30,685 nt of DNA, from contig JANQKO010000201.1 in assembly GCA_028281075.1 (NCBI GenBank), positions 1 to 30,685 of the forward strand. Direction: 5' to 3'. Under the pieces are notes generated by a model. The model searched no databases and had not been told where the DNA came from. It saw only the letters and a list, made by a program, of their open reading frames with translations. The stretch's first letter is position 1. Each line of letters begins with the position of its first letter. Made by a program: the position numbers and the translations under genes. Source of the stretch: Alphaproteobacteria bacterium (lineage in GTDB: Bacteria > Pseudomonadota > Alphaproteobacteria > GCA-2731375). Positions 1 to 11,497 of the stretch are shown here, piece by piece.

Positions 1-635
1 TTATGCACGACGTCGTAGATCTGCCGGTAAGCGGTGTTCTCGCCCGCGCGCGAGGCCAGCAGGCGGACGATGTTGAACTCCGTCAGCGTGAGCTCGACCT
101 CGCGGCCGTGCCAGACGGCCCGGCTGCTCGACAGTTCCAGCGCGCCGCGCCGCATGACGCCGGCCTCGGACGCCGCATCGGCCGTGCTTCGGTCGCGCTC
201 GCCGATCAGCTTCAGCCGCCGGACCAGGATCGACAGGCTGCGGGACTTGTCGATGAAATCGACCGCGCCACCGCCGAGCGCGACATCCTCGTAGACCTGG
301 TCGGACATGACGGTCAGGAAGACGACGGGGACACGCACGCCGTCGCGGCGCAGCCGCCGGAACAGGTCCGAGCCGGACATGCCCGGCATCTTCCAGTCGA
401 GGATGATGATGTCGCCGGTGTCGCCGTTGGCGAAATAGTTCAGAACGTCGACGCCGTTGTTGAAATCGACGACGTCGAAGCCCTCGTCAAGCAGGTTTCC
501 GCGCAGTGCTTCGCGGAAATCCTCGTCGTCGTCGACCAGCAGCAGTCGCGTGCGCAGACGCGCCGTACGAACCGGCGGTTTGCGTTGTTCGGGCGCAGGC
601 GGTTCGTGCCCGCCCGCGTGTGGAAGATGCGTCAT
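1..635 (-). CDS. Response regulator transcription factor, OmpR/PhoB type (partial, C-terminus cut by window)
   Basis: The reverse strand reads from an ATG at 635 off the left edge, giving about 211 residues. An extended N-terminus of about 30 residues precedes a receiver domain with the acidic cluster DDDED near residues 35-39, the likely phospho-acceptor Asp80 (ILDWKMPG), Thr108 (FLTVMS) and Lys130 (FIDKS). From about residue 165 a winged-helix effector starts with LTLTEFNIVRLLASR, the usual OmpR-type helix region. The protein would be phosphorylated by a sensor kinase and bind DNA, but no kinase gene is visible, and it may lie beyond the left edge. The residues after the receiver lysine (SRS) differ from the usual Pro-Phe. 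Regulatory targets cannot be inferred. The family call is secure. Confidence 0.88.
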   Translation of the reverse strand, partial: MTHLPHAGGHEPPAPEQRKPPVRTARLRTRLLLVDDDEDFREALRGNLLDEGFDVVDFNNGVDVLNYFANGDTGDIIILDWKMPGMSGSDLFRRLRRDGVRVPVVFLTVMSDQVYEDVALGGGAVDFIDKSRSLSILVRRLKLIGERDRSTADAASEAGVMRRGALELSSSRAVWHGREVELTLTEFNIVRLLASRAGENTAYRQIYDVVH

Positions 636-1575
636 GGCAGTGGCCCTCGTTTGCCATCGCATAGATGAAGTGTTCTGGCCTCTCGCTCCCTGGTGTCGAC
701 CCCTGTCACCAACGTGATACCAGTCTGTCGTCGCGGCATGACAGGACATTGACCGGCCTGATGACCGCCGCGTGACGGTGTTACCCGTTACCGGCTTGCG
801 TCTCTTGTCGTATCCCGGATTCCGGCACCTCCCGGATTGCCCGCCATCCGTTTCCGACCGTCATCGTCCCCGCGTTCACAGCCTAGCAAAGCTTGCGGCG
901 CTTTCGCACCGGCTTTTTCCGGCGCGGCCGTAAGGTTCGCCGTTTGCCGTCGGATTGGTTTCCCTCGACACCCTGTCCAACGAGGTAACCCGCCGATGGC
1001 CGGGATGGCAATGGACATATCTGCAGATCTCGCTTGCATCGCCCGATGGTCGGCGCGCGAGCGGCCTGGCGAAGCTGGTCTCATGACCGTCGGGATCGGT
1101 CGGGTGGGGCGTCGCGCTGGCCCCGTGGTGCCGATGCCGGCGATCATGGTCTCCGCCGCCGATCTCCGAACCGGTTTCCGAACCGACATGACCGGAACAA
1201 TCGCGTCTTCGGCATCTTGAATTGCGCGGCCGTCTGTCCATATCGAAAACAGTGGCGGCCGGCGATATTTCTCGGTCGCGTTGAATAAGGTGCCGGCATT
1301 GTCGGCACGCGCCTCGCCGGCCACGATGGCCAGAAGGCGGCGCCAGACCCGCCGGGCGACATTTTCATTAAAACATATCTGCCGGCCAGCGACCTGCCCC
1401 CCTGGGTCGGATTTTCGGTCGGTAGGGAGCGTCGGGTGTCGCACCCGACGCTCCGCCCATTGCCCTCCATTGCCCTTCCGCCGATGGAACGGGATGTGGA
1501 TCCGTCTTGCGGCCGTCGCGGCTGTCGGCTGAAATGGACCGGCGACACGCCACAGCCAGTGAAGGAGCCCGCGCC
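636..1575. other. Long intergenic region without a convincing gene
   Basis: About 940 bp separate the response regulator start from the small monooxygenase-like gene. Open frames exist on both strands, but their translations are rich in Arg, Pro and Ala, show no recognisable motif and lack good ribosome binding sites. The part next to 635 should hold the promoter of the response regulator. A strong hairpin lies at 1426-1454. No RNA gene is recognised here. Confidence 0.5.
1426..1454. repeat. Perfect 13-bp inverted repeat (hairpin)
   Basis: Two 13-base arms (1426-1438 and 1442-1454) are perfectly complementary around the 3-base loop TCG. No T-run follows on either strand, so it is not a classical intrinsic terminator. 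It lies about 120 bp upstream of the gene at 1576 and could be a regulatory or processing structure, or a short repeat element. Confidence 0.6.
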
Positions 1576-1917
1576 ATGCTGATCGCCATCGTCACCATTC
1601 CCACGGGAAGCAAGCGCACGAAGCAGGAGGCGATCGAGGCCGGCAAGGCGTCGGCGCCGATGTATGTCGGCATGAAAGGCCTGCTGCGGAAGGATTATCT
1701 GAATGGCGAGGACGGCGGTGGCGGCGTCTATCTGTGGGAATCGAGGGAGGCCGCCGACGCCTGGTACAACGACGACTGGTGGCCGATGATGGAAAAGCGG
1801 TTCGGTGTCCGGCCGACGCTCACCTACTACGATCACCACGTCACCGTCGACAACATGGCGAACGAGGTTCGCGTCGACGGCCGGCCGGTCGAATTGACGC
1901 GGGCCGCGGCCGAGTAA
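1576..1917 (+). CDS. Small YdhR/antibiotic biosynthesis monooxygenase (ABM)-like protein
   Basis: This 113-residue protein starts MLIAIVTIPTGS, and AAGGAG about 9 bases upstream of the ATG fixes the start. The pattern of an initial beta strand, a helix rich in Lys and Glu, a strand around GVYLWESREAADAWYND and a final strand LTYYDHHVTVDN resembles the dimeric alpha-beta ferredoxin-like fold of YdhR/ABM proteins, which are usually about 100 residues. Such proteins are small putative monooxygenases or stress proteins in the cytoplasm, with poorly defined substrates. The gene appears to stand alone, since the next gene is convergent. The fold assignment is inferred from the residue pattern only. 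Confidence 0.65.
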   Translation: MLIAIVTIPTGSKRTKQEAIEAGKASAPMYVGMKGLLRKDYLNGEDGGGGVYLWESREAADAWYNDDWWPMMEKRFGVRPTLTYYDHHVTVDNMANEVRVDGRPVELTRAAAE

Positions 1918-1939
1918 GGCCCGCCGGGCCGGCCCGCCG

Positions 1940-2374
1940 CTACTTCGAGAGGCGTTTCTGCAGCGCCTTCAGGTAGTTTCGGTCGGCGGCCGTGAACTCG
2001 CCCGCCTCGATATCCTCGCGATAGCCGTCCAGCTCCTCGCGGGTGTCATCGGACACGTCGTGGTCGCGCAGGATGCGGTCGATCAGCGCCAGGTCCTCGC
2101 GCGCCTCGCCGGCCGAGATCGGGATCACGTTGTCGGCGTCGTCGGCGGCCTCGTCATCGGCGTCCTCGACATCGTCGTCGATGTCGTCTTCATCTTCGCC
2201 TTCTTCTTCGTCTTCGACGTCCGGTTCCGCCGGCACCAGCACGTCGTCCCAGGTCAGGCCGGCGCCGGCCAGCGCCTGGTGCGCCTCGCGCGCGGCCGCC
2301 GCGACGGCGGCGTCGTCCGCGTCGTCGAAGCGTTCCAACAGGTCGATCAATGTCTGCCGGTCGATTTCCGCCAT
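1940..2374 (-). CDS. Acidic hypothetical protein
   Basis: This 144-residue protein has three parts. A helical N-terminus (about 1-45, DRQTLIDLLERFDDADDAAVAAAAREAHQAL) ends in a TWDDVLVP segment. A very acidic low-complexity linker (about 48-80, almost only Asp and Glu) follows. A helical C-terminus (about 85-144) is rich in charged residues and ends LKALQKRLSK. No catalytic motif or membrane segment is visible. The N-terminal pattern recalls small proteins of unknown function common in alphaproteobacteria. It is transcribed in the same direction as the aldehyde dehydrogenase and begins about 43 bp after its stop, so the two may share a transcript. Function unknown. Confidence 0.7.
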   Translation of the reverse strand: MAEIDRQTLIDLLERFDDADDAAVAAAAREAHQALAGAGLTWDDVLVPAEPDVEDEEEGEDEDDIDDDVEDADDEAADDADNVIPISAGEAREDLALIDRILRDHDVSDDTREELDGYREDIEAGEFTAADRNYLKALQKRLSK

Positions 2375-2417
2375 GGCCGGTATCCCGCGATTACTGAACC
2401 GATCTCCGGCCCCGTAT

Positions 2418-3857
2418 CTACAATTCCTTCGAGCGCACGACCATCATCTTTTCGATCTGCATGTCCAGCATCGTGTGATGGATGCCGCCGACGCCATGGC
2501 CCGACTCGCGCAGTCCCGCGAACGGCATCCAGTCGACCCGGAACGCGGTATGGTCGTTGACCATGACGGCGCTGGCGTCGAGCCGCTGATAGGCCCTGAG
2601 CGCCGTGTCCAGGTCGCGCGTGCAGACCGCGGCCTGGAACGCCACCGGCAGGCTGTTCGCCCGGTCGATGGCGTCGTCCATGTCGCTGTAGGAATAGACG
2701 CAGACCACCGGACCGAAGATCTCGGCCGTGCTGACCTTGGCGTCGTCCGGCGGGTCCAGCAGCACCGTGCATTCGTAGCAGGAATCGGAAATCCGCTTGC
2801 CGCCCGCGACCAGCTCGGCCCCGCCGTCGGTCGCTTCCGTGACCCATTGCTCGACCCGGTCGACCTCGCCGTGGCGGATCAGCGGCCCGACCTCGGTCTC
2901 GGCCTTGGTCGGGTCGCCGATGGTCATCCTGCCCGCCAGCTCCGCCAGCCGCGTCGCCACCTCGCGGGCGATGGAGTCGTGCGCGAACACCCGCTGCACC
3001 GACACGCAGACCTGGCCCGCGTGATAGAAGCCGCCCTTCGCCAGCAGTGGCAGCACGTCGTCGAGGTCGGCGTCGGCGGCGACGATCACCGGCGCCGCGC
3101 CGCCATGCTCCAGCGCGCAGCGCGTGCCCGGCGCCAGCTTCGCGCGCAGCGACCAGCCGACGCCGGCGCTGCCGATGAAGCTGAAGAACGCCGTGCGCCT
3201 GTCCGTCACCATCATCTCGCCGACCTGGCGCGTCGCCGTCGGCCCGGCCTGGCACCATTCCGGCGGCAGCCCCGCCTCGTGCATGATCTTGACGAAGCTC
3301 ATGCAGGCGAGCGGCGTCAGGTTGGCGGGCTTGACGATGACCGGACAGCCGACGGCGATCGCCGGCGCCACCTGGTGCACGATCAGGTTCAGCGGATGGT
3401 TGAAGGCGCTGACGGCGACGACCACGCCGATCGGCTCGTGCCGGGTGAAGGCCAGGCGGTTCATCGAGCCCGGGTTCATGCGCATGGGTATTTCGGTGCC
3501 GGCCTGGGTGCGCAATGCCTCGATGCACAGGTTCACGCCGTCGATGGCGCGGGCCACCTCGACCCGGGAATCGATCAGCGGCTTGCCGCCCTCGCGTGCC
3601 GCCTCGACCGCCAGCGCCTCGGCCCGCGATTCGATGATCGCGGCGGCGTTCTCCAGCACGTCCAGGCGCTCGGCCGGCGACAGCCAGGCATCGCGGTCGC
3701 GGAACAGACCATGGGCCGTCGCCATGGCCCGCTCGGCGGCGGCCTCGTCGGCCGTCTCGACGGTGGCGATCAGCGCGTCGTCGTAGGGCGCGCGGACCTC
3801 GAGATCGGGTCCCTTGCTCCCGGCATCGGCGTAGAGCAGCTCGTAATGCGTCTTCAT
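2418..3857 (-). CDS. NAD(P)-dependent aldehyde dehydrogenase
   Basis: The protein has 479 residues from the ATG at 3857, which is preceded by a purine-rich GGGGGAAG ribosome binding site; an upstream in-frame ATG at 3938 has no such support. The aldehyde dehydrogenase superfamily is clear: the cofactor-binding stretch PIGVVVAVSAFNHPLN, the VKPA motif, the catalytic Glu in LEHGGAAP and the catalytic Cys in GQVCVSV, followed by EIFGPVV near the C-terminus. It should oxidise an aldehyde to a carboxylate in the cytoplasm. The LEHGG variant in place of LELGG, and the general sequence, resemble the branch holding phosphonoacetaldehyde and lactaldehyde type enzymes, but the substrate is not determined. 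It is divergent from the SDR gene at 4001. Confidence 0.9.
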   Translation of the reverse strand: MKTHYELLYADAGSKGPDLEVRAPYDDALIATVETADEAAAERAMATAHGLFRDRDAWLSPAERLDVLENAAAIIESRAEALAVEAAREGGKPLIDSRVEVARAIDGVNLCIEALRTQAGTEIPMRMNPGSMNRLAFTRHEPIGVVVAVSAFNHPLNLIVHQVAPAIAVGCPVIVKPANLTPLACMSFVKIMHEAGLPPEWCQAGPTATRQVGEMMVTDRRTAFFSFIGSAGVGWSLRAKLAPGTRCALEHGGAAPVIVAADADLDDVLPLLAKGGFYHAGQVCVSVQRVFAHDSIAREVATRLAELAGRMTIGDPTKAETEVGPLIRHGEVDRVEQWVTEATDGGAELVAGGKRISDSCYECTVLLDPPDDAKVSTAEIFGPVVCVYSYSDMDDAIDRANSLPVAFQAAVCTRDLDTALRAYQRLDASAVMVNDHTAFRVDWMPFAGLRESGHGVGGIHHTMLDMQIEKMMVVRSKEL

Positions 3858-4000
3858 GGCTTCCCCCGTTCCTTCGGCCACGGGCCATCCCCGGCGCAGC
3901 GCAAGGTTAGCGCAAGGCCCGGCCGGGCCCAACGTCAATCCTGGCGCTCGGCGCGCCGTCCGCTGCTATCCTGACCGCCTGTAGAGGAGAAGGAGCCGCC

Positions 4001-4774
4001 ATGACCAATCCGATGAGCTTGCGGAACCGCACGATCCTGGTGACGGGTGCCGCCCAGGGGATCGGCCGTGCCGTCGCCGAACTCTGTGTCGAGCTGGGCG
4101 CGCGCGTCGCCGTCGCCGACATGAACGGCGAGGCGGTCCGGGACCTGGCCGCGACACTGGGACCGGAACGGGCCAGGGCCTATGCCGGCAACGTCGCCGA
4201 GGCCGGGTTCGTGCAGGACATGGTGGCCGACATCGAGACCGCGTTCGACGGCATCCACGGCCTTGTCAACAATGCCGGCATCATCCGCCCGGCCATGATC
4301 GACCGCATGCCGGTCGCGCAGTGGCAGGAGGTGATCGACGTGAACCTGACCGGCGTGTTCCTCTGCCTGCAGGCGGTCGGCCGCCATATGCTGGCGCGCG
4401 CGAAGGACGGCGAGGCCGATCCCGGCCGCATCGTCAACGTCTCGTCGGATGCCGGCCGGCGCGGCACCATCGGCCAGATCAACTACGGCGCCGCCAAGTC
4501 GGGCGTGCTCGGCATCACCATGAGCGCGGCCCGCGAATGGGCCGCCCACGGCATCACCGTCAACAGCGTCTGCTTCGGCGTCGTCGCCACGCCGATGACC
4601 GAGACCATCCGCGGCGAGAAGTTCCGCGACCGCTATCTGGCGCAGGTGCCCATGGGCCGGTTCTCGACGCCGGACGAGGTGGCGCGGCCGGTCTGCTTCC
4701 TGCTGTCGGACGCGGCCTCCTACATCACCGGCCAGCACCTGTCGATCGACGGGGGCTTCCATATCGGCTTCTGA
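4001..4774 (+). CDS. SDR family NAD(P)-dependent oxidoreductase
   Basis: This 257-residue classical short-chain dehydrogenase has the cofactor loop TGAAQGIG near residue 15, NNAG near 90, the catalytic Ser in IVNVSSDAG and the YxxxK pair in YGAAKSG. The C-terminus has the usual ITGQHLSIDGG. A strong AGGAG lies directly upstream of the ATG. Its sequence is closest in style to FabG-like 3-oxoacyl reductases and sugar or alcohol dehydrogenases. Its position, 143 bp from the divergent aldehyde dehydrogenase, hints at an alcohol-to-aldehyde-to-acid pathway, but that is inference. A permease gene follows 25 bp downstream, suggesting co-transcription. Confidence 0.92.
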   Translation: MTNPMSLRNRTILVTGAAQGIGRAVAELCVELGARVAVADMNGEAVRDLAATLGPERARAYAGNVAEAGFVQDMVADIETAFDGIHGLVNNAGIIRPAMIDRMPVAQWQEVIDVNLTGVFLCLQAVGRHMLARAKDGEADPGRIVNVSSDAGRRGTIGQINYGAAKSGVLGITMSAAREWAAHGITVNSVCFGVVATPMTETIRGEKFRDRYLAQVPMGRFSTPDEVARPVCFLLSDAASYITGQHLSIDGGFHIGF

Positions 4775-4799
4775 GCGCCCGACGCTGGGCATCGCGCTC

Positions 4800-5627
4800 A
4801 TGCTGGGCGCGATGCTACTGATGCCGGTCTATGACGGTATCGCCAAGTATCTCAGCGTCAGCTATCCCGTGCCGCAGGTGGTCTGGGGCCGCTATGTCGT
4901 GCACCTGGCCGCCCTGCTGCCGGTCGCGCTCTGGCGCTACGGGCCGCGCGCGCTCTGGCCGCGCGAGCCCGGCCTGCAGGTGCTGCGCGGCGGCCTGCTG
5001 CTGGGCGACACGGTGCTGTTCTATTTCGCCCTGTCGCTGCTGCCGATGGCCGACACGCTGGCGCTGTTCTTCATCTTTCCGCTCGTCGTCACCGTCTGCG
5101 CGCCGGTCCTGCTGGCCGAGCGGGTCGGCCCGCGGCGCTGGCTCGCGGTCGTCGTCGGCGCCGTTGGGGCGCTGATCGTGATCCGGCCCGGCGCCGGCAT
5201 CTTCGGCTGGGGCGCCGTCTTCGCGCTCGGCTCGGGCGTGCTCTACGCGCTTTACCTGATCGCCACCCGCCGCCTCGCCGGCAACGACCCGCCCATGGTG
5301 ACGCTGACCTACACGGCGCTGGTCGGTGTCGTCGTCGCCACGGTCGCGCAGCCCTTCGTCTGGCTGCCGCTGACGTCGCAGGCCCTGCTGCTGATGCTGG
5401 CCATGGGGCTGATCGCGGCGGTCTCGCACTTCCTGCTGATCCGCTCGTTCGACCATGCGCTGGCCTCCCAGCTCGCGCCCTTTGGCTACAGCCAGATCGT
5501 CATCGCCGCCATCTTCGGCTATGTCGTTTTCGGCGACTTTCCCGACGCCTGGTCCTGGTTTGGCATCGCCGTGATCGTCGCCAGCGGCGTCTTCATTTCG
5601 CTGCGCGAGCGGGCCCGCGCGGGCTAA
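4800..5627 (+). CDS. DMT superfamily (EamA-type) transporter
   Basis: This 275-residue, very hydrophobic protein shows about nine to ten predicted membrane segments in two repeats, as in EamA/drug-metabolite transporters. Typical features are the conserved start region (PVYDGIAKYLS...PVPQVVWGRYV) and the second-half LAPFGYSQIVIAAIFGYVVFGDFPD motif. It would export or import a small metabolite across the inner membrane; the substrate is unknown. The ATG at 4800 lacks a good ribosome binding site. The frame stays open upstream with a plausible N-terminal sequence (ERPTLGIAL), so the true start could be a non-ATG codon nearer the SDR stop. Confidence 0.88.
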   Translation: MLGAMLLMPVYDGIAKYLSVSYPVPQVVWGRYVVHLAALLPVALWRYGPRALWPREPGLQVLRGGLLLGDTVLFYFALSLLPMADTLALFFIFPLVVTVCAPVLLAERVGPRRWLAVVVGAVGALIVIRPGAGIFGWGAVFALGSGVLYALYLIATRRLAGNDPPMVTLTYTALVGVVVATVAQPFVWLPLTSQALLLMLAMGLIAAVSHFLLIRSFDHALASQLAPFGYSQIVIAAIFGYVVFGDFPDAWSWFGIAVIVASGVFISLRERARAG

Positions 5628-5720
5628 CCGTGCGCCGCTGGCCGATTGCATTTGTTTACGGCCCGGTTACAGTTCGCGGCTAATCTGTATTTTCCCGCCA
5701 TTTTGGATTTTGTCTTGTTG

Positions 5721-6425
5721 ATGCTGCGTCAGGCCCGTTTGATCACGCGACTGGGCGTCATGTCGCTTGCCGCCGGACTGACGGCCGCGTGCGGCAACCA
5801 CCTGCCGGATACGCCGGCCGGCTATGTCGCGCGGTATGGCATCGCCGACCCGGCGCCGGCGTCATTCAAATATTGTTTCGGCCATGGCTGCCGGGAATCG
5901 GCGCAAGTGTCGCTGCACGGCGGACCCTGGCGCGAAATCCGTGACCTGCTGTCCGAGCCGGCGCCGGACGCGGCCGCCGAGCGGCGGCTGCTGTCCCGGG
6001 CGGTGGCGGTCTACGAACGCCATGCGTCCGCGCAGGCCGGCACCCAGGACGACGGCGGTATCGACGGCTGGTTCGTCAACGGCCACCGGCCGGGCCAGCT
6101 CGACTGCGTCGACGAGGCCGTCAACACCACGACGTTCCTGCTGATGCTGCGGGAGGCAGGCCTGCTGCGCTGGCATGACGTGGCCGGACCGGCCGTCCGC
6201 GGCCATCTGATCGGCCGCTGGCCGCACCAGACCGCCGTCATCGTCGAGCGCGCGGGCGGCGGCACCTACGCGCTCGATTCCTGGTTCTACGAGAACGCCG
6301 TGCCGGCCGCCGTCGTACCGCTCACCGTCTGGCGCGACGGCTGGTCGCCGGGCGATCCGCTGCCGTCGGCCGCGGCCGGGCCTTATCCGCCCAGCGCCGC
6401 CTCGACGAAGTCCAGCCGGTCCTGA
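5721..6425 (+). CDS. Exported lipoprotein-like protein with transglutaminase-like Cys-His-Asp pattern
   Basis: The ATG at 5721 gives 234 residues beginning with a basic, hydrophobic leader (MLRQARLITRLGVMSLAAGLTAACG) that looks like a signal peptide ending at a lipobox-like TAAC. The -3 residue is Thr rather than Leu, so lipidation is uncertain. In the mature part the order Cys (LDCVDEAVNTTTFL), His (RWPHQTAVIV) and Asp (YALDSWFYEN) matches the catalytic triad spacing of transglutaminase-like or papain-like proteins. An upstream ATG at 5646 is possible but would bury the leader. The 3' end overlaps the convergent isomerase gene by about 43 bp. Function is inferred from the triad only. Confidence 0.6.
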   Translation: MLRQARLITRLGVMSLAAGLTAACGNHLPDTPAGYVARYGIADPAPASFKYCFGHGCRESAQVSLHGGPWREIRDLLSEPAPDAAAERRLLSRAVAVYERHASAQAGTQDDGGIDGWFVNGHRPGQLDCVDEAVNTTTFLLMLREAGLLRWHDVAGPAVRGHLIGRWPHQTAVIVERAGGGTYALDSWFYENAVPAAVVPLTVWRDGWSPGDPLPSAAAGPYPPSAASTKSSRS

Positions 6426-6970
6426 CCGAAGAACATCTCGTCGCCGACGAACATGGTCGGCGCGCCGAAGACGCCGCGCTCGACGGCGCCCTGCGTGTTC
6501 GCCATCAGCTTGTCCTTGACCGCCTGCCGTCCGATCCGGTCCATGAAGTCCTCGGGCGCGAAGCCGGCCGCCTGCAGCGCCGCGCCCAGCACCGCGGGCT
6601 CGTTCAGGTTTTGCGGCTCGACCCACATGGCCGTGAACATGGCCTTCACGTAGCCGTCGAAATCGCCGTCCATCTGATACGACACGGCGCCGCGCATCAT
6701 CGCCAGCGTGTTGACAGGAAAATGGGGATTGCGCGCGAACGGGACGCCGTAGCGCTTGACGAACCGGGCGCCGTCGACGCGCATATAGGCCGACTTTGCC
6801 GGCACCTCGGCCGGTGACCGGTTGCCCGTCGCCTTGAACACGCCGCCCAGCAGGATCGGCGTCCAGGACAGCTCGGCGCCGGTCCGCGCGGCGATGTCCG
6901 GCAGTTGCGTGTAGGCCAGATAGGCGTTCGGGCTGCCGAAGTCGAACAGGAACTCCACGGATTTTGCCAT
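6383..6970 (-). CDS. 2-hydroxychromene-2-carboxylate isomerase family protein (DsbA fold, GST-kappa-like)
   Basis: This 195-residue protein starts MAKSVEFLFDFGSPNAYLAY. The Ser in FDFGSPNAYLA is in the place where DsbA has its active-site Cys, as expected for the glutathione-using HCCA isomerase/kappa-class GST family. Later family features are a PHFPVNTLAMMRG segment and the C-terminal GVFGAPTMFVGDEMFFGQDRLDFVEAAL. GGGAG precedes a GTG at 6973 and an ATG at 6970; the ATG is chosen. Members isomerise hydroxychromene carboxylates in aromatic degradation, but many act on unknown substrates. No aromatic pathway genes are nearby, so the physiological role is open. Confidence 0.88.
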   Translation of the reverse strand: MAKSVEFLFDFGSPNAYLAYTQLPDIAARTGAELSWTPILLGGVFKATGNRSPAEVPAKSAYMRVDGARFVKRYGVPFARNPHFPVNTLAMMRGAVSYQMDGDFDGYVKAMFTAMWVEPQNLNEPAVLGAALQAAGFAPEDFMDRIGRQAVKDKLMANTQGAVERGVFGAPTMFVGDEMFFGQDRLDFVEAALGG

Positions 6971-7279
6971 CACTTACTCCCTTTTGGCGGTGTCATCGCG
7001 TCTCGGTCCATGGCCGCGGATCCAGCTCGGGCGACCAGGCCGCTGTCCTGTCCATGTCCCGTGCTTCCCACGTCGATCGGGTTGTCCGATTGCCAGCGAT
7101 TATAGACCGGCGGGTCCATATCGCCGACAGGGGCGGGTCAGAATAGACTTGAAGGCGCGCGCCAACGTGGTATTGCTCGACGTCGGTGCGCCGTCCGCAA
7201 GGAAATCCGGGGGTCGGGCGGCGGACCGCAGACCCGCGGCAAGCGGGCGGTCGTGCAGAGGCTTCGTCGGGCAGACGAC
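6971..7279. promoter_or_regulatory. Divergent intergenic region upstream of liv operon and isomerase
   Basis: About 309 bp lie between two divergent start codons and must hold promoters for both. I do not see strong -35/-10 pairs or a clear operator by eye. Open frames here have no recognisable content. Confidence 0.4.
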
Positions 7280-8197
<918 letters not shown>

Positions 8198-8200
8198 CCC

Positions 8201-9525
<1,325 letters not shown>

Positions 9526-9529
<4 letters not shown>

Positions 9530-10430
9530 GCGTCGACGGCCCGCCGACCGCGACCGCCGGCACGCTGCTGGCGGTCGAGCACCTGACCATGCGGTTCGGC
9601 GGCCTGCTGGCGATCGACGATGTGTCGTTCGATGCCCGCGACGGCGAGATCACCGCCATCATCGGCCCGAACGGTGCCGGCAAGACCACCGTCTTCAACT
9701 GCCTGACCGGCTTCTATAAGCCCACGTCCGGCCGACTGACGCTGCAGGCCGGCTCCGGCCTGTTTCTGCTGGAGCGCATGGAGGACTTTCGCATCGCGCA
9801 GCAGGCCAAGGTCGCGCGGACGTTTCAGAACATCCGTCTGTTCCCGGCCATGTCGGTGCTGGAGAACCTGGTGGTGGCCCAGCACAACAAGCTGATGCGG
9901 GCGTCGGGCTATACCTTCGCCGGCCTGTTCGGCTTGGGCGTCTACCGGCATGCCGAGCAGGACGCGGTCGAGCTGGCGCGCTACTGGCTGGAGCAGGTCC
10001 ACCTGACGGCCCGCGCCGACGACAATGCCGGTGATCTGCCCTATGGCGACCAGCGGCGGCTCGAGATCGCGCGGGCCATGTGCACCGAGCCGGTGCTGCT
10101 CTGCCTCGACGAGCCGGCCGCCGGCCTGAACCACCGGGAATCGGCCGAGCTGAACGAATTGCTGCTGTTCATCCGCAACCAGCACCGCATCGGCGTGCTG
10201 CTGATCGAGCATGACATGAGCGTGGTCATGGGCATTTCCGACCATATCGTCGTGCTCGATTACGGCCGCAAGATCGCCGATGGGGAGCCGGCGGCCGTGC
10301 GCAACGACCCGAACGTGATCCGGGCCTATCTCGGCGAGGAGGAGGACGAGGCGCTGCCGCCCGAAGTGGCCCGGGACCTGGCGCTGGAGCAGGGACCGGC
10401 CGACGGCGGCGACGACGCGGGAGGCCGCGC

Positions 10431-10434
<4 letters not shown>
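9526..10434 (+). CDS. livG: Branched-chain amino acid ABC transporter ATP-binding protein LivG
   Basis: This 302-residue ATPase has Walker A GPNGAGKT near residue 46, the Q-loop in ARTFQNIRLFPAMSVLENL, signature LPYGDQRRLEIARAM in place of canonical LSGGQ, Walker B LLCLDEPAAGLN and the switch His in LLIEHDMSVVM. The SYG/PYG-type signature is normal for LivG. A C-terminal tail of about 30 residues rich in Glu and Asp extends past the usual AYLGEE end. ATG overlaps the livM stop, and its own stop overlaps the GTG of livF. It hydrolyses ATP with LivF to drive uptake. Confidence 0.95.
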
Positions 10435-11146
<712 letters not shown>

Positions 11147-11150
<4 letters not shown>

Positions 11151-11497
11151 GCGAGATCCTCGGCAACGGCCTCGGCACCTTCATCGGCATCACGCTGATT
11201 CTGGCCGGCGGCGCCGCGTTCCTGACCGGGCAGGCGCTGGCGCGCGGCTGGCGGCCGCAATGGCAGGCCTTCGTCTACGGCGCGTTGCTGGGCTGCGCCG
11301 ACCGGTTCATCATCTTCGCCCTGTTCGAGGGCGAGCTGCTGTCCCTGACCGGCTATCTCGTCGACACGGCGGTGATTATCGCCATCGTCCTGCTCGGCAA
11401 GCGCATCACGCTCGCCCACAACATGGTCGCGCAATATCCCTGGCTCTACGAGCCCGACGGCCTGTTCGGCTGGCGCGAGAAACGGGCCGAGGATTAG
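11147..11497 (+). CDS. Small membrane protein of the liv operon, DUF6867-like
   Basis: The start appears to be TTG at 11147, inside a TTGA overlap with the livF stop, giving 116 residues. Three hydrophobic segments are visible at about 9-30, 40-60 and 65-85, with conserved-looking residues WRPQWQAFVYGALLGCADRFIIFALFEGELLS and a C-terminal MVAQYPWLYEPDGLFGWRE. The sequence and position match my recollection of the DUF6867 family that closes liv operons in alphaproteobacteria. It is presumably an inner-membrane accessory to the transporter. No biochemical role is known to me. Confidence 0.75.

Noticed and set aside
788..1444. 218-residue minus-strand open frame in the left intergenic region
   Set aside because: No ribosome binding site, no recognisable motif and biased composition; overlapping frames of similar quality exist on both strands.
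2043..3974. Very long plus-strand open frame opposite the aldehyde dehydrogenase
   Set aside because: It is the complement of a clear aldehyde dehydrogenase in GC-rich DNA, and its translation is low-complexity with no family features.
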